From Chitinophaga lutea (GTDB taxonomy: Bacteria > Bacteroidota > Bacteroidia > Chitinophagales > Chitinophagaceae): a DNA stretch of 64,000 nt. Shown here one piece after another: positions 8,757 to 17,745 of the stretch. The translations under genes and the position numbers were made by a program. Position 1 is the stretch's first letter. Each line of letters opens with the position of its first letter. The DNA is taken from assembly GCF_003813775.1 (NCBI RefSeq), contig NZ_RPDH01000001.1, positions 2,480,001-2,544,000 on the forward strand, in the 5' to 3' direction. The notes beneath the pieces were generated by a model. The model saw only the letters and a program-made list of their open reading frames with translations. It searched no databases and was not told the DNA's origin.

Positions 8757-11700
8757 ATGAAAAGAATGTTACTCCTCATGTTCTTTTCGGTTTTGATGTG
8801 CGGGCAGGTCCTGGCCCAGTCGCGCGTCATTACCGGGAAGGTAACCGATGCAAAAGACGGAGCTCCGCTGCCGGGCGTTACCGTCTCCATTAAAGGAACT
8901 TCCAAGGGCACCATTACCAATGCAAGCGGAGACTACCGGATTGAAATATCCGGGCCGTCTGACGTGTTGGTCTATTCGTTTATTGGTTACGGCAGCAAGG
9001 AATTACCGGCGCCGGAAGGCGCTTTGCGCAACGTGGAACTGGTCATCGACGACCGCACCCTGCAGGAAGTGGTGGTAACGGGGTATGTCGACATCAAGAA
9101 AAAAGATGTGACGGCTTCCACCGCCAACATCGACGGCAGCAAGATCAACAACAAGCCCATCCAGAGTTTTGACCAGGCGCTCGATGGCCTCGCCGCCGGC
9201 GTGAACGTCAATGTACAATCCGGTATGGTGGGCGATGCGGTGGCTATCCGCATCCGGGGCGTCAACTCCATCAGCAACAGCGCACAGCCGCTGATCGTGG
9301 TAGACGGTGTGCCGCTCAACACTGCCACTAACCTGAATGTGTTCAATAGCGGCAACGGTACGCGCTTCAATCCGCTGGCGGACATCAACCCGAACGACAT
9401 CGCATCCGTGGATGTGCTGAAAGATGCCGCTGCTGCCGCATTGTACGGTTCACGTGCAGCCAACGGCGTGATTGTGATCACCACCAAACGCGGCTCCAAA
9501 GGCGCGGTGAACGTGGGGTACAACACTACCCTCGGCTGGGCCAGAGGCGCGCGCATTCCGAAGGTGCTCGACGGCGACCGCTTTATCGCCATCCAGAATG
9601 AGAAGGCTTCCAACGCCAATATTGCCGCTGTTGCCGCGGATATCGACGTGAACCAGGACGGCCAGCCCGACCGCACCAACTGGATAGATGAAGTGTTCAA
9701 GACCGGCTTCTCACAAACCCACCAGCTGAATTTTTCCGGTGGCGGAGATAAAGCACAGTATTACGGTTCTTCAGAGTATGCAGACATGAAGGGGTTCGTG
9801 GTTACCAACCGCCTGCGCAGGGGCTCCGGCAGGATCAACCTCGACCTCACGCCCAAACCCTGGCTGAAGGCCGGTATCAGCCTGTACGCATCGCGTGCGC
9901 TGAACAACGGCGTATTGTCTGACGGCTTGCTGGCCGGTTCTACCGTAGCCGGTTACAACGCGCCGCCCAATGTGCCGATATACAATAATACCGGCGACTA
10001 TGGCGGTTATTATCTCAATCCCGCCAACCGCGACCTCGGTAACGGCAACAACAACGTGGCTTTCCGCCTGAACCGTTTCTTCCACCCGTTGACCACCGTG
10101 TACATGGGGCGCAACGATAACCAGAGTAACCGCACCCTGGCGAGCATCTATGGAGAACTGACGCCGGTGGCCGGACTGAAAATCACTTCCCGTTTCGGGA
10201 TCGACTACATCCAGAATTTTGAAGACCAATACAGCGGCCCCGATCAGGCCGGTCTTGGTTTCGGCTTCAACGGCCTCGTGCAGGAAAACCTGTTACGGCT
10301 CAACCAGTGGAACTGGTCCAACTTCGCATCTTACAGCCGCACTTTCGCACAACTGCATAACATGACACTCACCGCCGGTGTGGAATATCAATACAGTAAA
10401 CGTACAGAACTATTTACAGGGCAGGGTAACCTGGCCGATGATTATTTCAAGTACATCTATGACGGGTTGTTTGCCGGTACGGACAATTCGTTTACCGGCG
10501 GTACCGCGAGCGCCCGCGCTTTTGATTCTTATTTCGGGCGCCTGGCCTATAATTATGGCGGTAAATATTATGCAGAGTTTGCTTTCCGCGCGGATGCCTA
10601 CTCCGGCTTCGGTATCAACAACCGGCGGGGGTATTTCCCCAGCGGCTCCGTGGGCTGGCGTATTTATGAAGAGAGTTTTTTCAAGGATAACATCGACTTT
10701 GTAAACGACCTGAAACTCCGCGCCAGCTACGGTGTGGTAGGGAATTCGGAGATCGGCCCGTATGCTGCCCGCACGTTGTATGGCGGCGGACAGTATGCAG
10801 ACGTGAACGGTTTGTCGATGGCGCAGATCGGCGACCCTAACCTGCAATGGGAATCATCCCGCAAGCTGGACATAGGGCTGGATGCGTCTTTCCTCCGGAA
10901 CCGCATCAGCCTGGTGCTCGATTATTTTAACAACGACGTGGACAAACTGGTGCTCGACGCGCCTGTGCTGAGAACCGTCGGCGTGCCTGCTTCATCCGTC
11001 ACCACCAACATAGGCGCCATGCGCAACACCGGGTTTGAAATCACGGTGAATGCAACGCCGGTTGAGTCCAAAGACTTTACCTGGAGAACTTCCGCCAACT
11101 TCACGTCCATCAAAAACAAGATCAAAAAACTGGTAGACGGGACGGACATCATCAGCGGTTCCAACCGCGCGAGTGTGGGCCGTCCGCTCGGTGTGTTCTA
11201 CATGATACGCTGGGCAGGCGTGAACCCCCAGACCGGTTATGGGCTGTTCATGGATAAAACCGGTACGGTGAAGATGTACAACCCTTCACCCGGCGTTGCA
11301 ACGGCAGACCGGTGGACGACGCCGGACGGCAGTACGAAAGTGACGGCCATTACCGCCAGCGATGCCGTTTATCTCGAAGGAGTGACCGGTTACCCGACCT
11401 GGTTCGGCGGATGGGACAATACGCTTTCCTACAAAGGATTCGAGCTGAACATCCAGGTACAGTTCAGTGGCGGCAACTCCGTACTGAACACTACCCGCCA
11501 GGGGCTGATGACCAACTTCCTGCAGAACAACATCGTGGAAATCGAAAAGCGCTGGACGCCTACCAATACCAATACGAGCGTACCGAAGATTTTCCTGACC
11601 GACAACATCACCACGCAGACCTCCACCCGCTGGCTGGAAAAAGCGGATTACCTGCGCCTGAAAACCGTGATGCTGGGCTACACCTTCCCGAACATCAAAC

Positions 11701-11885
11701 AAAAACTGGGCATGACCAATCTGCGGCTGTATGTGGCGGGCGATAACCTCGCACTGCTTACCGGTTATTCCGGGCAGGATCCGGAGATCAATACCAACCG
11801 CACGGCCAACATCGCTTTCGGCGTAGACAGCCGGGGCGTGCCGTTGCCGCGCACATTCTCCATCGGCCTGAATGCCAGTTTCTAA
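8757..11885 (+). CDS. SusC-like TonB-dependent receptor, full length
   Basis: Complete SusC/RagA-type importer, 1042 aa. Domains in order: signal peptide 1-21 (ending VLAQ), carboxypeptidase-D-like regulatory beta-sandwich about 23-100 (RVITGKVTDAKDGAPLPGV, then VYSFIGYGSKE), TonB box EVVVTGY at 104-110, plug about 115-240 (VAIRIRGVNSI, PLIVVDGVPLNT, SVDVLKDAAAAALYGSRAAN), then the barrel, ending FSIGLNASF with terminal Phe. In contrast to the previous SusC gene it keeps the N-terminal sandwich and has no STN domain, so it is not obviously tied to an anti-sigma relay. Its SusD partner follows after a short gap. The substrate cannot be assigned. Confidence 0.96.
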   Translation: MKRMLLLMFFSVLMCGQVLAQSRVITGKVTDAKDGAPLPGVTVSIKGTSKGTITNASGDYRIEISGPSDVLVYSFIGYGSKELPAPEGALRNVELVIDDRTLQEVVVTGYVDIKKKDVTASTANIDGSKINNKPIQSFDQALDGLAAGVNVNVQSGMVGDAVAIRIRGVNSISNSAQPLIVVDGVPLNTATNLNVFNSGNGTRFNPLADINPNDIASVDVLKDAAAAALYGSRAANGVIVITTKRGSKGAVNVGYNTTLGWARGARIPKVLDGDRFIAIQNEKASNANIAAVAADIDVNQDGQPDRTNWIDEVFKTGFSQTHQLNFSGGGDKAQYYGSSEYADMKGFVVTNRLRRGSGRINLDLTPKPWLKAGISLYASRALNNGVLSDGLLAGSTVAGYNAPPNVPIYNNTGDYGGYYLNPANRDLGNGNNNVAFRLNRFFHPLTTVYMGRNDNQSNRTLASIYGELTPVAGLKITSRFGIDYIQNFEDQYSGPDQAGLGFGFNGLVQENLLRLNQWNWSNFASYSRTFAQLHNMTLTAGVEYQYSKRTELFTGQGNLADDYFKYIYDGLFAGTDNSFTGGTASARAFDSYFGRLAYNYGGKYYAEFAFRADAYSGFGINNRRGYFPSGSVGWRIYEESFFKDNIDFVNDLKLRASYGVVGNSEIGPYAARTLYGGGQYADVNGLSMAQIGDPNLQWESSRKLDIGLDASFLRNRISLVLDYFNNDVDKLVLDAPVLRTVGVPASSVTTNIGAMRNTGFEITVNATPVESKDFTWRTSANFTSIKNKIKKLVDGTDIISGSNRASVGRPLGVFYMIRWAGVNPQTGYGLFMDKTGTVKMYNPSPGVATADRWTTPDGSTKVTAITASDAVYLEGVTGYPTWFGGWDNTLSYKGFELNIQVQFSGGNSVLNTTRQGLMTNFLQNNIVEIEKRWTPTNTNTSVPKIFLTDNITTQTSTRWLEKADYLRLKTVMLGYTFPNIKQKLGMTNLRLYVAGDNLALLTGYSGQDPEINTNRTANIAFGVDSRGVPLPRTFSIGLNASF

Positions 11886-11918
11886 ACGGTTTTGATGTTA
11901 CGCTTAAAACTTACTATT

Positions 11919-13370
11919 ATGACGACGATCAAACATACCATACTCCGATATATCAGCTGCCTGGCGGCGAGCCTGCTGCTGATGACGGCCTGCTCCAAGG
12001 TAGACGAGCAGGAGCCGTTCGTGAATATCGATCCTGCGCAGATCTTTAACTCGCCTCAGCGGATCGAAAGCGCCGCCATCGGGATGTACAATGCCCTGCA
12101 GAATGCGGAGTTCCTCGGCGGCCGCGTGCTGATTTATGTAGACCAGCGCGGCAACGATGTGAACGTGTCTACCTTCTTCGGTAATGTGCCCACCTTCAAC
12201 ATGATCTCGAATAATGCCATTGCGCAGAACGCATGGACAGGCGGCTACCGCACCATTTTCGAGACCAATTATTTCATGAAGAAACTCAAGGAAAACGAAT
12301 CCGTGATCGGCGCCGATGCCGCGAACGTGTATTATGGCGAGGCGAAGTTCATTCGTGCATTGTGTTATTATTACCTCGTGAATCTATATGCGCAAACGTA
12401 CGTGTTCACTGCCGATGCAAGCCACCCAGGTGTTCCGCTGGTGCTGGATGCAGTTACCAACGGCGCCGAAGCACTGTCTGCCGCGAATAAAATTCCGCGT
12501 GCGACCGTGAAGCAGGTGTACGACCAGATGCTGGCCGACCTTACCGATGCATCCGCTGCCCTGCCGGTGACCTGGAATGATGATTATTTCAATCATGCGA
12601 GGGCTACCAAAGCCGCCGCCGATGCGCTGATGGCCAGGATTTACCTGGTGATGGGGCAGTGGGCCAACGCCAATGCAAAAGCAGACGCGGTGATCGGTTC
12701 CGCCCGCGGTTTCGCGCTCACCGCCGACCTGCGGGATTATTTCAACAAGGATAATTATGCGACCAACAAGGAAGGCATTTTTTCAGTGGCCACGAACTCT
12801 TCCGACAACCCGAACACGAACAATGCCATTGGCCAGCACTACAGCCCGCTGGGCCGTGGGGATATTTCGGTGAGTGCGGCATACCGCAACCTGGCGAATT
12901 TCTCCGCTACCGACGAGCGCCGCACGCAGCTGCTGCGCACCACCGGCACTACCACGCTCACGTACTGGACCGGTAAATATTATACCACCACGTTTGATTC
13001 GTGGGTACCGGTACTGCGCCTGGGTGAAATAAAACTGATCAAAGCCGAAGCGCTCGCGCGCCTGAGCCCGGCCGTTGCAGATCCCGCCGCGCTGGCTACG
13101 CTGCTGGAAATCCGCACGCGTTCCAACGCCGGCGCACTCGTGCCGCCCGCTACGCAGGCAGCACTGGTTGACCTGATATTGACGGAAAGAAGGATCGAAC
13201 TGGCGTTTGAAGGACATGGCATGATCGACTTTTTGCGGACCAAAAGGAACATCCCCGCCCGCCCGCCTACCCAGGCAGAGATCGCCTGGAACGCGCAGCT
13301 GGTAATATTCCCGATTCCTTTTGTGGACACGCAACAAAACCCACAACTGATACAAAATCCCGGATACTGA
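11919..13370 (+). CDS. SusD-like outer-membrane lipoprotein
   Basis: SusD/RagB lid of the third pair. I favour the ATG at 11919 (483 aa), which gives MTTIKHTILRY followed by a hydrophobic core and lipobox LMTAC with Cys25; an in-frame ATG at 11895 would add eight residues. Family features: IESAAIGMYNALQNAEF, the YGEAKFIRALCYYYLVNLYAQTY helix, RLGEIKLIKAEALAR near residue 370 and LILTERRIELAFEGHGMIDFLRTKR near residue 425, then a terminal QNPGY typical of the family. Transcribed with the SusC upstream and closed by a bidirectional terminator shared with the TlpA-like gene on the other strand. Confidence 0.95.
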   Translation: MTTIKHTILRYISCLAASLLLMTACSKVDEQEPFVNIDPAQIFNSPQRIESAAIGMYNALQNAEFLGGRVLIYVDQRGNDVNVSTFFGNVPTFNMISNNAIAQNAWTGGYRTIFETNYFMKKLKENESVIGADAANVYYGEAKFIRALCYYYLVNLYAQTYVFTADASHPGVPLVLDAVTNGAEALSAANKIPRATVKQVYDQMLADLTDASAALPVTWNDDYFNHARATKAAADALMARIYLVMGQWANANAKADAVIGSARGFALTADLRDYFNKDNYATNKEGIFSVATNSSDNPNTNNAIGQHYSPLGRGDISVSAAYRNLANFSATDERRTQLLRTTGTTTLTYWTGKYYTTTFDSWVPVLRLGEIKLIKAEALARLSPAVADPAALATLLEIRTRSNAGALVPPATQAALVDLILTERRIELAFEGHGMIDFLRTKRNIPARPPTQAEIAWNAQLVIFPIPFVDTQQNPQLIQNPGY

Positions 13371-13383
13371 TTGAAGCATAAAA

Positions 13384-13414
13384 AAAGGGCCGCGCTGCAA
13401 AGCCGGCCCTTTTT
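13384..13414. terminator. Bidirectional terminator between SusD and TlpA-like gene
   Basis: Stem AAAGGGCC / GGCCCTTT with an A-run on the left and a T-run on the right, placed between two convergent genes, so it can serve both strands. Confidence 0.8.
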
Positions 13415-13430
13415 GCTGATGGAATATTTT

Positions 13431-14576
13431 TTATTTGAGCACTTCGCTCAGTTTGGTTTCGAGGCCGCGGCCACGCAGGTTGGCGGCTACCACTTTACCC
13501 TGCGGGTCGATGAGAATATTGGTAGGGATGCCGGTGATGCCGTACAGGGGTACAACAGCCGATTCCCAGAATTTCAGGTCGCTGACGTGGTTCCAGTTCA
13601 GCCCGTCGTCCGCAATCGCTTTCAGCCAGGCGTCTTTTGTTTTGTCGAGGGAAACGCCCAGTATGGTGAAGTTCTTGTCTTTGTATTTCATGAAAGCATT
13701 CACCACGTTCGGGTTTTCCTGGCGGCAGGGGCCGCACCAGCTGGCCCAGAAATCCACCAGCACATATTTCCCTTTGAAAGAACTGAGGCTGATGTTTTTG
13801 CCGTTCGGGTCGGGGAGCGTGAAATCAGGCGCGTCCTTGCCGATGAAAGATTCCGGCCCTTCCGCGGAAGCGGTGGTCTTTTCTTTCTGCACGTCGGCCA
13901 GGAATGTTTGCATATCCTTTACCATGGCGTTGTTGGGGAAGCGTTTAATGATGTCTTCCAGCTCCTTTTTGTGGGAGAGCATGTCTTCCGCATCTTTAAA
14001 ACCTACGAGGTTAATGGCAAACACGGCCGGAACGGGGTGTTTGGTTTTCAGTGCAGCGTCGAGGAAATACTGTTTGTATTGCGCTTCTTTTTTCTCGAAG
14101 GCGTCCATGCGCGCAGCCATCAGGCTGTCCGGCGTTTTGGCGATGCGCAGGCTGTCCATCGCCTGCATTTCTTTGCTGAGCGCCTGTGTTTTTTCGCTGT
14201 ATTGATTGAGCAGTTGCTGTACTTCTGAAGTTGCTTCGGAGCCCTTTACATTGATCTTTTCCAGTTCGTTGTAATCACCGCTGATGCTCATGTCGCCGGC
14301 ATCGAGGGCCAGCAGGATGTATTTGCCGCTTTCGAAGCGGATGCGGTATAAACCCTGTTCCGTTACCATGCCGTCGAGCTCCACTTTCCCGGAGGCGTCT
14401 TTCACGGCGGTAGTATCCACTACTTTGGGCGCCTGGCCGGAAATTTCTTCCAGGTACACTTTTTCAAGCGGGGCATTGGCCAGCTTGACGTCGATTTTAA
14501 AGGCTCCTTTCTCCTGGTGGCTCGCACATCCGGCCAGCAGGGCCGCGCCGGAAATCCATAGGGCTAATTTTCTCAT
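13431..14576 (-). CDS. TlpA/ResA-like thiol-disulfide oxidoreductase lipoprotein (DUF4369-thioredoxin)
   Basis: Extracytoplasmic thioredoxin-fold reductase, 381 aa. The ATG at 14576 gives a lipoprotein signal (lipobox LLAGC, Cys17); the longer frame adds ten residues. The first 130 residues match the DUF4369-type beta domain common in Bacteroidota TlpA proteins (FKIDVKLANAPLEKVYLEEI), then a helical linker, then an AhpC/TSA-thioredoxin domain: DFWASWCGPC with the redox pair at 281-284 and the cis-Pro loop GIPTNI about 350. It probably reduces or isomerises disulfides, or serves cytochrome c maturation, on the periplasmic side. It is convergent with the third SusCD pair; proteins of this kind are common next to Sus loci in this phylum. 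A TATTTTTG promoter element lies 27 bases upstream. Confidence 0.93.
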   Translation of the reverse strand: MRKLALWISGAALLAGCASHQEKGAFKIDVKLANAPLEKVYLEEISGQAPKVVDTTAVKDASGKVELDGMVTEQGLYRIRFESGKYILLALDAGDMSISGDYNELEKINVKGSEATSEVQQLLNQYSEKTQALSKEMQAMDSLRIAKTPDSLMAARMDAFEKKEAQYKQYFLDAALKTKHPVPAVFAINLVGFKDAEDMLSHKKELEDIIKRFPNNAMVKDMQTFLADVQKEKTTASAEGPESFIGKDAPDFTLPDPNGKNISLSSFKGKYVLVDFWASWCGPCRQENPNVVNAFMKYKDKNFTILGVSLDKTKDAWLKAIADDGLNWNHVSDLKFWESAVVPLYGITGIPTNILIDPQGKVVAANLRGRGLETKLSEVLK

Positions 14577-14603
14577 GACTTTTCTTTTTTCGTATGACAA
14601 ATT

Positions 14604-14611
14604 CAAAAATA
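14604..14611 (-). promoter_or_regulatory. -7 promoter element of TlpA-like gene
   Basis: TATTTTTG on the minus strand matches the Bacteroidota -7 consensus TAnnTTTG, 27 bases before the chosen ATG. No TTG is present at the -33 distance. Confidence 0.45.
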
Positions 14612-14766
14612 GGGTTAAATACCCGGATGCACCCCCGCAGTTTTGTTAAATTATGTAACCGGCGTGCGGGCATGTTACGGGTGTGAACAGTGTAACTTAT
14701 ATGATCATGCTGCGGCCGTAAGGCAGTTTGCCCGGCCATTCACATAATTTGGGATGAACGGCAGGC

Positions 14767-16224
14767 CTAGCTGTTTAACTGTTTGAGCAGTAACTCGTTG
14801 GTGAGCTTCGGGTCTGCTTTTCCGGCGCTCATTTTCATCACTTCTCCCACAAACAGGCCGATAAGGCCTTTTTTGCCGGCTTTGAACTCGGCCACTTTGC
14901 CGGGGTATTTGGCCAGTACGGCCTCAATCACGGGCAATATGCTGTTTTCATCCGTATCCTGGATGAGGTTGAGATCGGTGGCAATGGCCAATGGCGTTTT
15001 ACCCGGCGCTTCCATCATGGCGGGCAGGATGCGGGAGGAGGCGATGGAAAAATTCACCTTCCCGTCTGCGATCAGCGCAATGAGACCCGCCAATGCCGCG
15101 GGCTGCAGCGGGAACTGCTCGATGGAGCTGTTCTGTTCGTTCAGCCACGATTTAACAGGGCCCAGCATCCAGTTGGCCGCGGCCTTGTGATGCGGGGTGG
15201 CGTTAATCAGGTTCTCAAAATAGACGGCGGTGGGTTTATCGTCGCAGATCACGCGGGCATCGTATTCCGGCAGCTGCAGGTCGCGCATGTAGCGCTGCAC
15301 CATTTCTTCGGGCAGCTCGGGCAATGCGGACCGGATATCGTCCAGGAACGGCTCGGTGATGCGGAACGGCGCCAGGTCCGGCTCCGGGAAGTAGCGGTAA
15401 TCGTTCGCCTCTTCTTTGGAGCGGAGGGGGAAAGAGCTGCCGTTGGAAGCGTCGAAACTGCGGGTTTCCTGCACGATTCTTTCGCCGGCTTCCACCAGTT
15501 CTATCTGCCGTTTTATTTCGTTTTCGATCGCACGTTTCACGTTGCGGATGGAGTTCATGTTTTTTACTTCCACCTTGGTGCCCAGGCTGGTATCGCCTTT
15601 CAGGCGGATGGAGATGTTGGCGTCGCAACGCATGGAACCTTCTTCCATGTTGCCGTCGCACACTTCCAGCCAGCGCACGAGGCGGCGCAGTTCCGTCAGG
15701 TAGGCGTAGGCTTCGTCTGCATGATGCAGATCGGGCTCGGTCACGATTTCCACCAGCGGCACGCCTGCCCGGTTGTAGTCTACCATGGTATTGTCCGGGT
15801 CCTGGTCATGCATCGATTTGCCGGCGTCTTCCTCGAGGTGGATGCGGTTCAGCTGCACATGGCGGGTTTTGCCGTCGGCAAAAATGGGCACATAGCCGCC
15901 CAGGCAGATGGGGGCCGTATGCTGGCTGATCTGGTACCCTTTGGGCAGATCGGGATAAAAGTAGTTTTTGCGGGCGAAGAAGTTTTCGCGCTCGATCTCG
16001 CAATGGCAGGCAAACCCCAGCCTGATGGCCAGCTCTACCGCTTTCCGGTTAAGGAAGGGCAGGGTGCCGGGGTGGCCCAGCGTAACGGGACTGATGTGGG
16101 TGTTCGGCTGACCGCCGAAAGCAGCGCTGTCGCTGCTGAAAAGCTTGCTTTGCGTTAAGAGCTGGGCGTGAACTTCCAGGCCTATCACGGCTTCATACTT
16201 GTTATAATCGATGCTTGCGCTCAT
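14767..16224 (-). CDS. gatB: Aspartyl/glutamyl-tRNA amidotransferase subunit B
   Basis: GatB, the kinase/tRNA-binding subunit of the GatCAB complex that turns Glu-tRNA(Gln) and/or Asp-tRNA(Asn) into the amidated form in the cytoplasm. 485 aa from the ATG at 16224; the longer frame into the upstream gap adds 15 residues without family character. Seen: the N-terminal YEAVIGLEVHAQLLT, the catalytic-cradle segments FYPDLPKGYQISQ and VDYNRAGVPLVEIVTEPDL, GSMRCDANISIRLKG, VEVKNMNSIRNVKRAIE, and the C-terminal YqeY-like tail (PGKVAEFKAGKKGLIGLFVGEVMK). gatA and gatC are not in the window, so the subunits are scattered. A TATCTTTG element lies 25 bases upstream, and the gene is divergent from the aldehyde dehydrogenase. 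Confidence 0.98.
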   Translation of the reverse strand: MSASIDYNKYEAVIGLEVHAQLLTQSKLFSSDSAAFGGQPNTHISPVTLGHPGTLPFLNRKAVELAIRLGFACHCEIERENFFARKNYFYPDLPKGYQISQHTAPICLGGYVPIFADGKTRHVQLNRIHLEEDAGKSMHDQDPDNTMVDYNRAGVPLVEIVTEPDLHHADEAYAYLTELRRLVRWLEVCDGNMEEGSMRCDANISIRLKGDTSLGTKVEVKNMNSIRNVKRAIENEIKRQIELVEAGERIVQETRSFDASNGSSFPLRSKEEANDYRYFPEPDLAPFRITEPFLDDIRSALPELPEEMVQRYMRDLQLPEYDARVICDDKPTAVYFENLINATPHHKAAANWMLGPVKSWLNEQNSSIEQFPLQPAALAGLIALIADGKVNFSIASSRILPAMMEAPGKTPLAIATDLNLIQDTDENSILPVIEAVLAKYPGKVAEFKAGKKGLIGLFVGEVMKMSAGKADPKLTNELLLKQLNS

Positions 16225-16249
16225 ACTATTTTCTCCGGACTGATTCCCA

Positions 16250-16257
16250 CAAAGATA
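16250..16257 (-). promoter_or_regulatory. -7 promoter element of gatB
   Basis: TATCTTTG on the minus strand, 25 bases before the gatB ATG, matches TAnnTTTG. A correctly spaced -33 TTG was not found. Confidence 0.5.
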
Positions 16258-16316
16258 TTCAAACTGCAAAAAAGCAGGGAATTTTCACGAAATTACGGGG
16301 AACATACCCGATTCCC

Positions 16317-17690
16317 ATGCATGCAGTTACTGATACTTACAATGCCCAGCGGCGTTTTTTCGACTCCGGCGCTACCCGGCCGTACGCCTTCCGCAAGGCG
16401 CAGCTCAAACAGCTGAAAAAAGTGATCAAACGCCACGAAGCGGCCATCCTGGGGGCGCTGTACGCAGATCTGCACAAACATCCCATGGAGGCCTTCGGGA
16501 GCGAAGTGGGGCTGTTATACGATGAAATCGATCATACCCTGACCAACCTCCGGCAATGGATGCGGCCGCAGCCGGTAAGTTCGCCGCTGCTGCATTATCC
16601 CTCCGGCAGCAAAATATACCCGGAGCCCAAGGGCTTGACCCTGCTGATCGGGCCCTGGAATTACCCGTTCCAGCTGTTGATCAACCCGCTGATCGGGGCT
16701 ATCGCCGCCGGCAACTGCGCCATCCTCAAACCCTCTGAAATGGCGCCGCAAACGGAGGCCGTCATCCGAAAGGTGATCGCCGAAGCGTTCGACCCGGCGT
16801 TTGTAACGGTGATAACGGGCGAAGGGCACCTGGTGATCCCGGAGATCATGCAGCACCGGTTCGATCATATTTTCTTTACCGGCAGCATCCCGGTGGGCCG
16901 TAAAATCCTGGAAATGGCCGCGCCCCACCTCACCCCCGTCACCCTGGAACTGGGCGGAAAAAGCCCCTGTATCGTCGATAAATCGGCCGACCTGAAAACG
17001 GCCGCCCGCCGCATCATCTGGGGCAAATGCTGGAATGCGGGTCAGACCTGTATTGCGCCGGATTACGTGCTGGCGCACCACAGCATCGTAACGCCGCTGC
17101 TGGAGCATATGAAAACGGCCATCACACAGTTTTTCGGGGACAATCCCGCGGAAAGCCCCGACTACGCCCGCATCATCAACGAAAAGAGGTTCGACCAGCT
17201 GACGGCTTATCTTCAGCAGGGGACCATCGAAACGGGCGGCGTTACCGACCGGGCCGGTAAATACATCGCCCCCACCATTCTCACCAACGTTTCATTCGAT
17301 GCGCCGGTGATGAAAGAAGAGATTTTCGGGCCCGTGCTGCCCCTGATCCCTTACCGGGAAACGGACGAGGCCGTGGCGATGATCGCAAAAAACCCATATC
17401 CCCTGTCGCTTTACCTGTTTTCCGGCAGCAGTAAAACCGAAAAAACGTTCATAGAACGCGTGGCATTCGGGGGCGGCTGCATCAACAATACGCTGGTGCA
17501 TTTTACCAATGCGGAACTCCCTTTCGGCGGCGTGGGCTACAGTGGAATGGGGCGTTATCACGGCCGCTCCAGCTTCGAGGAATTCACGCATATGAAAGGT
17601 GTGATGAAAACGGCCACCTGGCTGGATGTGCCGGTGAAATACCCGCCCTTCGGCAACAAGATCAGACTCGCCAAAATGATAATGAAATAA
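16317..17690 (+). CDS. NAD(P)-dependent aldehyde dehydrogenase (class 3-like)
   Basis: Oxidises an aldehyde to the acid with NAD(P)+ through a cysteine thiohemiacetal. 457 aa from the ATG at 16317; in-frame codons further upstream run into the gatB promoter region and look noncoding. The N terminus resembles class 3 (ALDH3) enzymes, with short size and ALYADLHKHPMEAFGSEVG. Cofactor and catalytic sites: GPWNYP 112-117, FFTGS near 187, ELGGKSPCIVD with Glu211, and GQTCIAP with the nucleophile Cys245; EEIFGPVLP follows. No N-terminal signal, so cytoplasmic. Possible roles are fatty-aldehyde or coniferyl-type aldehyde oxidation; the substrate cannot be decided here. A bidirectional terminator follows. 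Confidence 0.95.
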   Translation: MHAVTDTYNAQRRFFDSGATRPYAFRKAQLKQLKKVIKRHEAAILGALYADLHKHPMEAFGSEVGLLYDEIDHTLTNLRQWMRPQPVSSPLLHYPSGSKIYPEPKGLTLLIGPWNYPFQLLINPLIGAIAAGNCAILKPSEMAPQTEAVIRKVIAEAFDPAFVTVITGEGHLVIPEIMQHRFDHIFFTGSIPVGRKILEMAAPHLTPVTLELGGKSPCIVDKSADLKTAARRIIWGKCWNAGQTCIAPDYVLAHHSIVTPLLEHMKTAITQFFGDNPAESPDYARIINEKRFDQLTAYLQQGTIETGGVTDRAGKYIAPTILTNVSFDAPVMKEEIFGPVLPLIPYRETDEAVAMIAKNPYPLSLYLFSGSSKTEKTFIERVAFGGGCINNTLVHFTNAELPFGGVGYSGMGRYHGRSSFEEFTHMKGVMKTATWLDVPVKYPPFGNKIRLAKMIMK

Positions 17691-17725
17691 AAGAAGCGGC
17701 CCGCATTACGCGGGCCGCTTCTTTT
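17691..17725. terminator. Bidirectional terminator
   Basis: Perfect 14-bp stem AAGAAGCGGCCCGC / GCGGGCCGCTTCTT with a 5-nt loop ATTAC, T-run on the plus side and A-run on the other, starting right after the aldehyde dehydrogenase stop and serving the convergent PDZ gene too. Confidence 0.88.
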
Positions 17726-17745
17726 GGCTTACACTTAAACTATAC

